A stretch of DNA of 64,000 nucleotides. It comes from Fibrobacter sp. (lineage in GTDB: Bacteria; Fibrobacterota; Fibrobacteria; Fibrobacterales; Fibrobacteraceae). Where the stretch lies: assembly GCA_024398845.1 (NCBI GenBank), contig JAKSIM010000005.1, positions 1 to 64,000 of the forward strand, written 5' to 3'. The notes below the pieces were generated by a model. That model did no database searches. It saw only the letters and a program-made list of their open reading frames with translations, and was not told the origin of the DNA. Positions 24,431-35,300 of this stretch are shown in pieces; the stretch's first letter is position 1; each line of letters begins with the position of its first letter. A program made the translations under genes and the position numbers.

Positions 24431-27400
24431 TTAGGCTTCCTCGCTGTTTTCGTCGTCCAGAATTTTTTTCTTTGCCATCAGAGACTTGATCTTCCCGAAA
24501 GCATTCTGCAGGCTCTTGAAGTTTTCCCAAGTGTGGCTGTAAATGCCATTTTCGCACCCTTCGCGAGTGCCGCGTAGGAATACATAGTAAATGCCGCCGA
24601 AGTATTTTTCAAAAATTTCGTCGTCGCTTTCGCTCGGGTAGAATTGTTCCAGCCATTTGATGAGGCAAAAGCTGTAAAGCACTCGCTGAATGGAGTAGTC
24701 CTCGTCGACCTTGTTTTTGATGGCTTCCGCGCTGTAGATGTCGTTTTCGAGCAGGTCGGATTTCCAGTCCAGAATGCAGTAGCGCTTGCTGCCGTTCTTT
24801 TCGGTACGTATGAACAGAAGGTCGATGAACCCCTTGAACATGCGCTGCAGCGTTTCGCTTGCGTTTCCGCAGTCGGCGAGGGTCGCGTTCATGTTGAACT
24901 GGCATTCCGCCTTTACGCAATGGGTCGGGATGCTTACGAGTTCAAAACTTTCACCGGTGAAGTTGGCGGCATTTATGGCCGGGAGTTTTGCGTGCAGCGT
25001 ATTCCACACGATTTCGGCGGTGTGGTCAACCCATTCCTTTTTGTGTTTCCAAATGGGGAGCCCTTGCTTTTTGAAGTGTTCCTCGATTTTGTTCACCAGC
25101 TGCGCGTGGTTTTTCGCAGATTCCAGCGACTTGACGGTTTGGCCGAATTCGTAGAACTTGAGTTCCTCGAAAATGGAGTGGAGTGCGTTTCCGAGCTTGT
25201 TGCCTTTGGGGTACTTGATGCGGCTCGCTTCTTGCGCGGTTTCCTGTGCGGAGGATGTTTGCGCTTCGGCGCCTTCCTTGTCGGTACGGTCGGAACCGCT
25301 TTCGCTCACGTTGTCGTCGGCCTTGCCCGAGAGCGTCGAGTACGAGAACTGCAGAATACTGAGTTTCGCCATTTTCTTTTGCAAATCGGCTGCGACTTGT
25401 TCTTGGATTTCTCGAGAACCCTCGGCGGCGTTCAAACCCTCGGCGCTCAAACTTTCGGCGAATTTTATACCATCAGCAACTTTCGTGCTGTCGGCGATTC
25501 TCGCGTTGCCACCGTCCGGATGTTTTCCTCTGTTATTCGCGAGAGCATTCAAACTGTTGTTCAGCGGTTTTAGAATCTTGCGTTGAACGGCTTCGCGGAT
25601 GATTTGCGTCTTGGTATCGTTCCAAGAGGTGATGGGGAGTGTTTCGATGGAATCGCCGTGGTTGTTGCAGAAGTTTTCTACGGCCCTGACGAGGAATTTG
25701 AATTCTTCCTTGACGACATTGTATTTGTCGCGCCATTTTGTGTAACGCGGTAAGATCATTATGGAAGAGGCTCGCGTGAAGTTCACGTAGAACAGTCGCT
25801 TCCATTCTTCCAGTTCCTCGGCCTTGCGAATTTCCTTGTCGCTTGTTTCGAAGCCCATCTGGGTGCTTTCGCCCTCGTGGAAAATGTACGGCCCGCACGT
25901 GGAGTTGTTGAACTGCTTGAAGCCTGCGACCGAGATGACGACGGGGAATTCCAGCCCCTTGGAGGCGTGGATGGTCATGACCTGCACGGCGTCGAAGTCG
26001 GTGCCTTTCGCGACCAGGTTTCCGTCTTCGTCATCGGTGTCGGCGTTATCCATTCGAAGGTTTTCCAGATGCCGGATCAAGTCGCTGAGGCTTGCGTTGT
26101 TCTGGTACAAAAAACTGATGCAGTAGTTGCCGATTTGCCTGAGTTTTGCCAGGTTCTGCAACATGGAAAGATTCATCAGGTGTTTTTCTATCTGCGTGCC
26201 TTCGTAAATACGTTCCTGCATTTCGGCGAAGCGTCTTTTTTGCGCAAGCTGCTTCCATTCCGCAATGCGAATGCGTGCCATGTTGGCGGGGTCGTCGAAC
26301 AGGTCCTTTTCGGCGTCCTTCAGTTTCACGCGGAAAAAGTCGGTAATCAGTGCCTCGTTCAAAATGCGACGATTGCGTGCCGAGAAATCGGCGGCATCGA
26401 TGGCCTTGAAAATCGCGATCCATTCGGCGCATTCGCGACCATTGAAAAGATTCGTGTCCTTGTAGCGGGTGAACGGAACGCCTGCATCACGCATGGCGTC
26501 TTCAATGACTTCCATTTCGGATCGAGTGCGTGCGAGGACGGCGAAATCCTTGAAGGTCACGTTTTTCAATGTATCGGGGCGGTCTTTGTCAAAAACCTGC
26601 AGTGCAGTTTTTTCGCCGTCGAAGGAGCAGAACTCCACAATTTTCTTGACGGCAGCCTGCGCGAATTCGGTTTCGCTGACTTCTTTTTCGGGGATGATAA
26701 ACGCTTTTTGCGGTTTTCCTTTGAAAGTGGGTTCGCACTTTGCTACGCCCTCCGGGAAACTGGAGTCGGAAAACGTTATAGTCGCCTTGGCGTCTTGATT
26801 GTTTGGGGCAAAGAAGTCCTTGCCTTTGACGGCTTCGAACAGTTGGTTGCAACCTTCGATGATGCTTTTCGTGGAACGGAAGTTGTTGCTCAGGGAACTT
26901 TGCGCGCCCTGTTTTTTGATGGCCTCCGTCGCCTTCTGGTAAACGTTTACGTCGGCGCCCTGGAAACTGTAAATGGATTGCTTGGGGTCGCCCACCACGA
27001 AAATGGGGTTGAACAGTTTCCCGAAAATGTCCCATTGCAATTGGTTTGTGTCTTGGAACTCGTCAATGATGGCGAAACTGTATTGTTGGCGAAGTTTCTT
27101 GCAGAGCGCGGAGTCGCCTCCGTCGATTCCCTTGGCGGTGACGGCCCTATGCACGGAAAGAATCATGTCGTTATAGGATTGACACTTGTGCGAAAGCTTG
27201 TAAGCCTGCCATTCTTCGAAAAGCTCCGGAACCTGCGATTGCAAAAATGCCCTTTCGATATACGGACCGATTTGCTTGTAGAACTCCTTTGAACTTTCGA
27301 GTGCGTCAAAGAAGAACTTCAGTGCGTTGAAAAGGGCCGCGGGTTTGGCTTCGACCAGCTCGGAACCGAATTGTTGCGTGCCGAAAATCTTTGCGGAACC

Positions 27401-28255
27401 GAAACCGGTCCAACTCTTAAGCGTATCGATGAAGTCGGAGACTTTTTTCCCGTTTTTTGCAATATCTTTATTTTTTTGATGTTGTACGGCGTCAAAAGTA
27501 CTGTCCTTGTACTTTTCCAGAATTTCGAAGTTCGCCTTGATTGCTGCGACTTTCAGGAGCCCCTCGAAACCGCCAGTACAGAACATGGCCCCTGCATCCT
27601 GAACACTGATTTTGCACGACCCGAATTCCAGCGGTGCAACCGAGCTCAGTTTGACCAATGGCTCGCCTTCGCCAGAAAGTCCTTTGTATGTATTTATGGC
27701 GTTGCAGAGTTTCGCCTTGAGGCTTTCTATGAACGGGGCCGCCTTGCTGCTTCCGTCCAGGAGTATTGAGAATACCCCATTGTTTAACCATTTTTCGCGA
27801 GCCCACTTTGCGATAATTCCCTCGACGAAACTCTCGTCAATCATCGCCATGTCAAAAGGGCGCCCCGCATCGTACGCATTTTCGCGAAGAGTTTTTTGGC
27901 AGAAGGAATGGATGGTGAAAATGGGGGCGTTGTCCACCTCGCGCAAAGCGTCCAGAAACTTCTGTGCGTCTTTCACGCGATTGTATTCGGCATCCTCGGT
28001 GTTGTCCTTGTTGAGTTTGCCGGTTTCTATCACCTCTTCGATTTTCTTGCGAATGCGGTCCTTCAGTTCGCCGGCGGCCTTCTCGGTGTATGTAACAATC
28101 AGGATTTTTTCGAGGGGTGTCCCGTCGTTCAAAAGCCTCGCCACAATCTGCTGGATGGTGTAGGTCTTGCCCGTGCCGGCCGACGCTTCGATGCAAAGGC
28201 TTTTGGACGGGTCAAAAAATTCGTTGGAACCGATTTTCTTGCTGTCGAAATTCAT
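24431..28255 (-). CDS. recB: Exodeoxyribonuclease V beta subunit (RecB)
   Basis: 1,274 residues from ATG 28255, which is preceded by AAGGAG; the open frame is 11 codons longer upstream but without support. UvrD-like helicase: Walker A 'IEASAGTGKTYTI', 'LIVTYTEKAAGELKDRIR', Walker B 'FAIIDEFQDTNQLQW', 'VGDPKQSIYSFQGAD', 'LSNNFRST', 'VMTIHASKGLEFPVVI', 'NFTRASS'. The C-terminal nuclease domain is present: 'GNALHSIFEELKF', the Asp/Lys site 'CILDWKSDLLEN' and a following 'YSFCLIKWLEQF' helix. It has both 3'-5' helicase and nuclease activity in the family. An Asp/Ala/Glu-rich low-complexity stretch (about 960-1,020) separates the two halves. Confidence 0.93.
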   Translation of the reverse strand: MNFDSKKIGSNEFFDPSKSLCIEASAGTGKTYTIQQIVARLLNDGTPLEKILIVTYTEKAAGELKDRIRKKIEEVIETGKLNKDNTEDAEYNRVKDAQKFLDALREVDNAPIFTIHSFCQKTLRENAYDAGRPFDMAMIDESFVEGIIAKWAREKWLNNGVFSILLDGSSKAAPFIESLKAKLCNAINTYKGLSGEGEPLVKLSSVAPLEFGSCKISVQDAGAMFCTGGFEGLLKVAAIKANFEILEKYKDSTFDAVQHQKNKDIAKNGKKVSDFIDTLKSWTGFGSAKIFGTQQFGSELVEAKPAALFNALKFFFDALESSKEFYKQIGPYIERAFLQSQVPELFEEWQAYKLSHKCQSYNDMILSVHRAVTAKGIDGGDSALCKKLRQQYSFAIIDEFQDTNQLQWDIFGKLFNPIFVVGDPKQSIYSFQGADVNVYQKATEAIKKQGAQSSLSNNFRSTKSIIEGCNQLFEAVKGKDFFAPNNQDAKATITFSDSSFPEGVAKCEPTFKGKPQKAFIIPEKEVSETEFAQAAVKKIVEFCSFDGEKTALQVFDKDRPDTLKNVTFKDFAVLARTRSEMEVIEDAMRDAGVPFTRYKDTNLFNGRECAEWIAIFKAIDAADFSARNRRILNEALITDFFRVKLKDAEKDLFDDPANMARIRIAEWKQLAQKRRFAEMQERIYEGTQIEKHLMNLSMLQNLAKLRQIGNYCISFLYQNNASLSDLIRHLENLRMDNADTDDEDGNLVAKGTDFDAVQVMTIHASKGLEFPVVISVAGFKQFNNSTCGPYIFHEGESTQMGFETSDKEIRKAEELEEWKRLFYVNFTRASSIMILPRYTKWRDKYNVVKEEFKFLVRAVENFCNNHGDSIETLPITSWNDTKTQIIREAVQRKILKPLNNSLNALANNRGKHPDGGNARIADSTKVADGIKFAESLSAEGLNAAEGSREIQEQVAADLQKKMAKLSILQFSYSTLSGKADDNVSESGSDRTDKEGAEAQTSSAQETAQEASRIKYPKGNKLGNALHSIFEELKFYEFGQTVKSLESAKNHAQLVNKIEEHFKKQGLPIWKHKKEWVDHTAEIVWNTLHAKLPAINAANFTGESFELVSIPTHCVKAECQFNMNATLADCGNASETLQRMFKGFIDLLFIRTEKNGSKRYCILDWKSDLLENDIYSAEAIKNKVDEDYSIQRVLYSFCLIKWLEQFYPSESDDEIFEKYFGGIYYVFLRGTREGCENGIYSHTWENFKSLQNAFGKIKSLMAKKKILDDENSEEA

Positions 28256-28256
28256 G

Positions 28257-31200
28257 TTACGGCTCCTTTCCTTCAATGACCATGTCAATCAGGCTCTTTT
28301 GTGCGGCGGCTTCTTTTTCCCAATCGCGAGGGAATGTTGGCGAGACCGTGAAACCGACGTCCCTTCGCTTGTCGAACATGTTGCGCTTGCCAAAGAATTT
28401 CCATGCGTCTGTCAAGTCGGTCGCGTAATCGACGAAGGACTCGTATCGATTGCCCAGCATGTCTGCGGGGACGGCCTTTGCGTACTTTTCGATAAAGGCC
28501 GCACTGTAAATTTGCCGCAGTTTTTCCAGCGCGCTATCGCTATTCATGCACACGGATGCCTTGGCCGGGGATTCCGCGCAGGCGTCGGAACTGTAAATGG
28601 AAATTTTTACGGTCGTCTCGATCATGGAATTCTTTTGTGCGATGAGGGCGAGGGCCGCAATGTAGGCGGTAAGGTACTTGCTTGTTTTGAAATTTGGATT
28701 CTTGCTAGGGGATTTCGGTCTTGCGGAAGTGACCGAAATTAAGTGGTCGCGGCTGGCGTTGCACCACGGAAGCGACCCGCAAATCGTCCAGCGGAAATCC
28801 TTGTTCTCGATTGTCTGCTTTATCGAGAACTCGAATTTTTCGCGGTTCGTCCATTCGTCCGGATTTTGGAGCGGGGTTTCGTCGGCCTGTTTTTGCATTT
28901 GCGCAAGGATGTTGTTGCATTTCCTTTTGCAACTGGCCTGTAACTTTTTCCCGTATACGCCGTCGGGCAGTTCTCCCGAGATTTTCAAGTCCCGGATAAA
29001 TTCCTCATAATTTTGATTGTTCTTGAAAATTTCGGATTCCAGCATGGAGTTCACGAGAATGCTGTTGCCCAGGTTGTTGAAGTCGATGGGCTCGAAGAAT
29101 TCCGTTTCGGGATCCACGTCGTCTTCGCGCTCGTTCGTATCGAGCGTTTTATCGATGCGGAACTGGAACGGATCCTGCAGGAATTTCTGCAGGTCTCTGA
29201 AGCTCACGCGTTCCGGGAATTTATTCGCGTTTGTGTAACCCAGTTCGTCCAGGTCTTCCCACTGCCAAAAGAATCTCGTGCGCTTGCGGGCTTCTTCTTC
29301 GTTTTCGACGGGATTGACCATGCCTTCGTAAGTTGCCTTGTTGCGCCATTCCTTTGGCGTGAAGAGGTCCGAGTAGGGGCGCTTTTCGTCCAGCGGGATG
29401 AGTTTCTCTGGCCAAATGTTCTTGAGAGAATCCTTGTGCGCCGTTTCCCATTCGTCAAATGTCGCGAAACTCCGGGTACGATTTTCGTCGCGGTTCTTGC
29501 CTTCATTTTCACCGCGATTGTCGCCGTCGTTTTCTGCACGATTTTCGTTGAAATATTCCCTGGCGGAATCCTTGACGGCCTTTTTCAGGAACATGCGGAT
29601 GTCGTTCACGATGGAAGTGGGGTAGAGATCCTCGTCCTTCGCGAGATTCTTGTTCATGTAACTGATATGGAAACTTTCGCTTGCGCTCATGAACTGGCAC
29701 AGGAACGCGTAACGGTTTTTGGCCACAGGCGTATCGTCGCCCGGCCACGGCTTTTGCGTGTTGCGCAAGTCCAGGGAATCCTTGCGGATGTTCCCCGGGA
29801 AACTTGAAGACCCCGCTCCGATAAAGAATACGTGCTTTACGGGAATGATGCGGTTCGGGATGAACTTCGAGAACGTGATTCCGTTGACGAATAAATTCCC
29901 GCAGCTGTATTCCGTGCTTTCGGCGGCGCAGACGAGCGTCTGCAAAACGCATTCCCACGGTATGCTTTTTTGACCGGCATCGAACTGGTAGCGCAGAATG
30001 TCGAAACCTGCGCTGATGTGCTGATAGACGATGGATTCCCCGCTGAAGCCTTCGGGGGCGTACGGCATCGCAATCCATTCGGCCAGTTTTTCGGTAAGCG
30101 TATCCAAAAGTTCCGGCGTCACGGCGCTGTTGTTCTTGTAAAAGCCAATCCACTCATCCAGGGAGTCAATGGCATCGGCGAACTTGCTGAGACTGCGGCT
30201 GTTGGCGCTCGCGATGTCGGAATACGGACGAACCTCCCCGCAATCGTTTCCGTCGGCACCGAGGCACTCGATATCGTTTTCGGTGAATCTCGAAAGCAGA
30301 AGCCTGCGGACTCCTGATTTCCAGTCGTTATTCTTTCCTTGACGGTCGCGGTACATGTGGATGTTTTCAATCCACGCTTCCCAGGCGGCGACATCGTCAT
30401 CGCTAATCTTGCGCGTATTTTGCACCACTGGATTTCGCATGAGCGAAAAGAACGAGGGCCTGTTGATGGTCTGGATGTCGGGCGTCAGGAGCCCGCACAA
30501 AACGTTCAGCGCGTCGAAGGTGAGCGAAGCCCTCGCCGGGGAATCGACAATGGAAAATGGAATGTGCAGCCCTTCGGTGGAATTCTGGTCAAACGCCTGG
30601 AAAATGGCGGTGCGGTAATTGTCCATGTCGGGCGAAAAGACGATGATGTCGCTCACGCGGTTGACTGGGTTTCCGTTCTCGTCGCGCTCGGCCAGGAGTT
30701 TGCAAATCCGCGAATGGAGAATCTGCATTTCGCGCTCGCGCGTGGGTGCTGCCGTCAAGGAAAAACTGTGGTCGTCCTCGAAATGCGTGCTCTCGAAATT
30801 GCAAAGCAGTTCCTGCTGTGTGGAGGCGCGTTCCGCCACCATCATCTGCACCTGGTGCAAAAGAGAATTCTTACTCTTGGCAAACGCGATGGGCGTCTCG
30901 TCAAAATCGTGATTGTAGCCCGACGCCTCGCACCACAGCCGAATGTTGTCGCGACCGGATTTACCCCAGTCGGCAAGCAGAGAGTTCTCGTTTTTGAAGT
31001 CAATATCTTCCCAGAAATCTTTGCACGGATTCTGGATATAGGCGTAAATGTCGTTCTGCTCGGCGAACTTCTGCAAAATCACGCGGTAAAATTGCCCCAT
31101 GCCGCCCAGACCGAAAATGAACACCGGCAGAACCTTGTCGCCATCGGTGAAACGCTCGCAGTGGAACTTGCCGTTTTCGCGCAAGCAGTCGCTGTACAAA

Positions 31201-31892
31201 AACGGAATGGTCAGGTAATCAACATTTATTGGCCCTTCCTTGTCTTTGTTTTTGCGTTGGTTCATGGCCTCGAAAACATTCGAAAGCAACGAAGGCTTGC
31301 CATTTTGTTCGTGGAAAATTTTGGAATAGAGTTTGCGCTGCCATTCCTCACGAGTACCGCCGTCGAAAAAGTCGCTGAGCTTGCCTTGCTTCCAGCATTC
31401 CAAAATCCCGCGCGAAGTCCCCTGGCCGTCAACATCCCTCATGAAATCGCCCGGACGGCTTGTCTCGTACTCCAGAAACAGCGAAGCCATCCTCAGGGCC
31501 AAATCAAAGGCGTGGTTGTGGTCTATTTTACCGTCGGTTTCAAGATAGCGCGTGACTTCGGCCCCGAGCCCCTTGTAGTTCGGGACTCCGTTTTCGTCGG
31601 ACCCGTAAAGGTATGCGAGAATCACGCTCTGCAGCATGTCGCTGTTCAGTTTCTGCTTCGAAATATCGTCGCCCACCAGGATTTCCATGAGGAAACGATC
31701 GATCATCATCGAGTTGAAATTCGTGAGTGTCCCGCAACGCTTGACCCAGTGAAGCCTGAACCACTGTTCCAGTTTCGGGTCCGGAAAAATAATAATCGGC
31801 GATTGGAACGGCGAAACCCATACGCGTTTAACCGCCTCAATCATCTCGTCGGCGAGTCGTTCCAGGTTCAGTGCGAATTTCAGGTGAAGCAT
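28257..31892 (-). CDS. recC: Exodeoxyribonuclease V gamma subunit (RecC)
   Basis: 1,211 residues from ATG 31892 ('MLHLKFALNLERLADEMIEAV'), the typical RecC start, with AAAGGA upstream. RecC is an inactive helicase-nuclease that splits the strands and reads Chi. Visible: 'PIIIFPDPKLEQWFRLHWVKR', 'LPVFIFGLGGMGQFYRVILQKFAEQ', 'VIVFSPDMDNYRTAIFQAF', 'IPFSIVDSPAR', 'FIGAGSSSFPGNIRKDSLDLR', 'RVSFRDLQKFLQDPFQFRI'. It is first in recC-recB-recD. The Chi sequence for this lineage cannot be told from the protein. An Asn/Arg/Glu repeat ('ENRAENDGDNRGENEGKNRDENR' region) lies near residues 805-830. Confidence 0.9.
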   Translation of the reverse strand: MLHLKFALNLERLADEMIEAVKRVWVSPFQSPIIIFPDPKLEQWFRLHWVKRCGTLTNFNSMMIDRFLMEILVGDDISKQKLNSDMLQSVILAYLYGSDENGVPNYKGLGAEVTRYLETDGKIDHNHAFDLALRMASLFLEYETSRPGDFMRDVDGQGTSRGILECWKQGKLSDFFDGGTREEWQRKLYSKIFHEQNGKPSLLSNVFEAMNQRKNKDKEGPINVDYLTIPFLYSDCLRENGKFHCERFTDGDKVLPVFIFGLGGMGQFYRVILQKFAEQNDIYAYIQNPCKDFWEDIDFKNENSLLADWGKSGRDNIRLWCEASGYNHDFDETPIAFAKSKNSLLHQVQMMVAERASTQQELLCNFESTHFEDDHSFSLTAAPTREREMQILHSRICKLLAERDENGNPVNRVSDIIVFSPDMDNYRTAIFQAFDQNSTEGLHIPFSIVDSPARASLTFDALNVLCGLLTPDIQTINRPSFFSLMRNPVVQNTRKISDDDVAAWEAWIENIHMYRDRQGKNNDWKSGVRRLLLSRFTENDIECLGADGNDCGEVRPYSDIASANSRSLSKFADAIDSLDEWIGFYKNNSAVTPELLDTLTEKLAEWIAMPYAPEGFSGESIVYQHISAGFDILRYQFDAGQKSIPWECVLQTLVCAAESTEYSCGNLFVNGITFSKFIPNRIIPVKHVFFIGAGSSSFPGNIRKDSLDLRNTQKPWPGDDTPVAKNRYAFLCQFMSASESFHISYMNKNLAKDEDLYPTSIVNDIRMFLKKAVKDSAREYFNENRAENDGDNRGENEGKNRDENRTRSFATFDEWETAHKDSLKNIWPEKLIPLDEKRPYSDLFTPKEWRNKATYEGMVNPVENEEEARKRTRFFWQWEDLDELGYTNANKFPERVSFRDLQKFLQDPFQFRIDKTLDTNEREDDVDPETEFFEPIDFNNLGNSILVNSMLESEIFKNNQNYEEFIRDLKISGELPDGVYGKKLQASCKRKCNNILAQMQKQADETPLQNPDEWTNREKFEFSIKQTIENKDFRWTICGSLPWCNASRDHLISVTSARPKSPSKNPNFKTSKYLTAYIAALALIAQKNSMIETTVKISIYSSDACAESPAKASVCMNSDSALEKLRQIYSAAFIEKYAKAVPADMLGNRYESFVDYATDLTDAWKFFGKRNMFDKRRDVGFTVSPTFPRDWEKEAAAQKSLIDMVIEGKEP

Positions 31893-32337
31893 GGCTTTGT
31901 GCGGTCCTTTTTTTACAATATAAAAATAAAGGCGCGACAAAAGATGACAATTTGGTTATGGAGGCGAATTGGATTGCGATGGGACTATTGCGGAGTTTGA
32001 TAAATTTCCTGAAATTAAGGGAAAATAACAATGTCAAATACCCACTATAATGAAAAATGCGGATTCAAACTATAAAATAGGTCTTGAAAGGGAACTAGTC
32101 TGCCGCAAAGAACAGAGTCCCCGAAATCCAGTCCTCCGCCTTGAAGGTGGTATCCTTGGAATGATTTGCTAAATGAGCCTTAGTGCTGTTGTACCTAATT
32201 TTAAAATTATTTAATGTAATATAAAAATTTTAGATTCAGTTGTATCAAATCAAGAAATTTTTTTTAACTTGTTCTTATTTCTTTTTTTGCAATTATATTT
32301 AAAATAACTTGTGCTGAATTAATATAGGAGACTTTTA
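31893..32337. other. 445-nt intergenic region between recC and the M4 peptidase
   Basis: Divergent upstream region for recC (minus) and the peptidase (plus). Most of it is very AT-rich with long T-runs; only the patch 32095-32190 has coding-like composition and is listed separately as a possible gene remnant. TAGGAG at 32326 is the ribosome site of the peptidase. No tRNA, hairpin terminator or riboswitch is visible. Confidence 0.6.
32095..32193 (-). pseudogene. Possible remnant of a gene 3' end
   Basis: On the minus strand a frame reads STKAHLANHSKDTTFKAED, then WISGTLFFAAD and stops with TAG at 32095-32097. Its base composition is near that of genes, whereas both flanks are strongly AT-rich and open only by chance. 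No start or ribosome site is seen. It may be the tail of a decayed gene, or chance. Confidence 0.3.
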
Positions 32338-35300
32338 ATGTCAAAATTGAAAATTACGTCAGGAAAAAAGATTTCTTTTTCTTGGAATAACACCAATGAC
32401 AAAGTGGTTGCTTCGTCTACAAAGTTTACGGCTAAAGATGATGGTCTTAAGTCAATGGAGACTTTTGTTAAGGGCGCTGTTACGGCATCTGTTGAAGATC
32501 GTACAGAAAAAAACTTTAAAAAAATGTCGTACCCTAAATTTGTGATTGCAAAATCGGCGAAAACCTTCAAGTTTACGTATGCAATTTCAAGTTCTAAAAC
32601 TTTGCTGTCTAGTGAAAAGTTTAATAAAAAAGAAGATTGCCTTAAGGAAATTGAAAAACTTAAGCAAAATGTTGAGGCCGAATATCAGGAATTTTTAATT
32701 GAGAAAACGCTTGATGAAATGGAAGCGTCTACCGTTAAAAAGGCTTCGTTGAAAGTGGCGAAATCGCTGTCTGTGGGTCTTAGAAAATTACCCAAGTTTA
32801 CTCATAAAAAAGCTTCCCCGAAGTTTGCTTCTAAGAAAGCGGAGTTGAGCAATGTTGATAAGATGAATGCATCGGGAACGGCTTCGTTTAGAACTAGCCG
32901 CGGTAAGCATCCGTCGTTTGTTAATGGTAAGTTTAGCGAAGAAAAAGTTCTTTCGTCAAAGAAGGCTCTTGCAGCTTTGCAAAGTTTGCATCATACGATG
33001 GGTTTCAAAAATGCGGAACAGGAATTTAAGGAAGTTTCTGTTGAATCCGTGAACATTGGCCGAAAGACCACATTCTACCGTTTGCAACAATATCACGAAG
33101 GAATTCCCGTGTTTGGTCATCAGCTGGTTGTGTCTGCAGACGAAACCGGAAATGTTGAGTCGTTGAGTGGACACTATGCTGATATCAAGTCTGTTTCGCA
33201 AATTAAGTTCACCGAAAAGATGGCTCAAGAAGTCGTTTTGAAGGATTCTGGCGAAGAAAACGTTACTTTGGAAGGACTTCATTATTATGTAGACGATAAA
33301 GATAAGTCTACATTGTGCTGGAAAATTTCAACAACTTGTGAGGCCTATTTTGTTAATGTGACCAATGGCTCGATAGTAAAAAAAATGAGGACGGTGAGGG
33401 ACTATGGTCGTATTGTGAGTTGTACTGGGAAGAATTTGTATGGGAAGGAAGTAGAATTCCCTACTGCTTATTCTCCTGCTACAAACGCTTATTCTCTTTG
33501 TGATGCTTCTCGTGGAATAACTATATATCGTTCCCAGAAGGCTTTAGATAGTGATGGTGCGGTAGTTTATTCTTCTTCTAAAAAATGGTCGGGGGAGATG
33601 GATGCGATTAGCGCTTTTACCAATATGATTGAGATTTACGATTTTTATTATAGCGTTCTTGGTCGTAAAGGTGCTGATAATAAAGGAAAGCCGATTCATG
33701 TGACTGTGGGTTACCATGAAACGGATAAGACTTATAGTAACGCATTCTATAGTAGTAGGTCTACAGATACAAGAATTTGTATAGGAAATGGTAATAACTA
33801 TGCAAAGCCGATAGATGTTTTAGGTCATGAGTTTACGCATGCAGTGAATGATTCTATATGGAACCCGGCTTACGAGAATGAATCCGGCGCTTTGGATGAA
33901 GCTTTTGCCGATATTATGGGTGAATGCATACAAGATGGTATTTTTGATTTGCATCGCGAAGATTGTACGTCTGGCGCGAATAGAAGTTTTGAAAATCCGG
34001 GCCTTTATGGTGACCCCGATCGCTATTCAAAAAAAGAGCCTCTTGCAACTAATCCGACTGAAAGTAATGATTATGGGGGAGTTCATTCTAATAGCGGAAT
34101 CATTAACCATGTAGCCTATTTGATGCAAAAGAAATGGCCTACAGACAGTTTTGCTGGAGAATTTGCGGCGCTCTTTTATAAGAGTATGTTCTATTTAAGT
34201 ACGTATTCTAATTTTTTGGATTTTCGATCTGCTATTCTTAAGGCTGCAAAAACAATGATGCTTGGCTCTTCAAAGGAACGTGCGATTGCAGAAGCCTTAG
34301 ATGAGGTTGAAGTTGTATATAAAGATAATTCTGGATCGGGTGCTTCTTATGTGTTAGATGGATATATTTATGATTCGTTGAACAACCCGATTATTGATGC
34401 CAAGATTACTATGTATAAAGGAAGCTCGTCAAGCGTGTACCATTACGATTATACAGATTCTACGGGGCGTTATACGCTAGGATTTGTCAAAGGGTATAAT
34501 TATAGGTTGGTTGTAACTGCAGATGGGTTCAATTCATATACATGTACAGTGAATTTGACCTCGTCTAATTGCTCAACAAGGCCACGCACTGCGGCAATCA
34601 AGTTAACTCCGAAATCAACATCTTCGTCTTTCTATTCCCTTCAGGGGACGGTTACCAACTCGGAAACGCGCAAAGTTGTTCCAGGAGCGGTTGTAAAAAT
34701 TGTCAGTGGCGCTGGGGGTATGCAAAAACTGTGTGCCGATCAATGCGACGTAGTTTTAACGACGGATGAGGATGGGAAGTTTTTCACGTCGAAACTTTCT
34801 AATGGTACATATTCGGTTTACTTCTATAAGAGCATTCCTGCAGAAAAACAGTGTTTTGCTTCTTATTGCCAGATGAATATAACTGGGAAAACAACGTATA
34901 ATCCTTACGTGGTAAGAACGTCGCGCTATTTTTTGAGCTCAATTCATGTGGCGTCTCGTGATAAGCAAGCCGACGCAAAGAAGGCTCTTCCGAGTACAGA
35001 AATTCTTATTGACAGAGACTTGAATAAGGGCAGTGGCGGTAAGTATATCTACGCAAGCTGTGGCTTTGCGCAAACGAGTACCCCCATTACCAATATTGTG
35101 CTTGTGAAGAGTTCCTCCAAGTTGACATGGACAACAAAAACATTTTCAAGTAACGGAGTTTCCGCGACGTATACTAGAATAAATGTGGACTTGAATGAGG
35201 GTGCAAAGGGTGATTATATCTATTTGTGCTATACGACGAGTTCGTTGTTTAGCCCTATAACGGGTCTAAGCGTTATATACGATTCTGAAACGCTCAAGGA

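Noticed and set aside
25877..27292. 471-codon plus-strand open frame opposite recB
   Set aside because: Shadow of recB helicase motifs; no start signal or family pattern.
30339..32000. Long plus-strand open frame (553 codons) opposite recC
   Set aside because: It is antisense to a clear RecC coding sequence, has no ribosome site or domain, and arises from the GC-rich third positions of recC.
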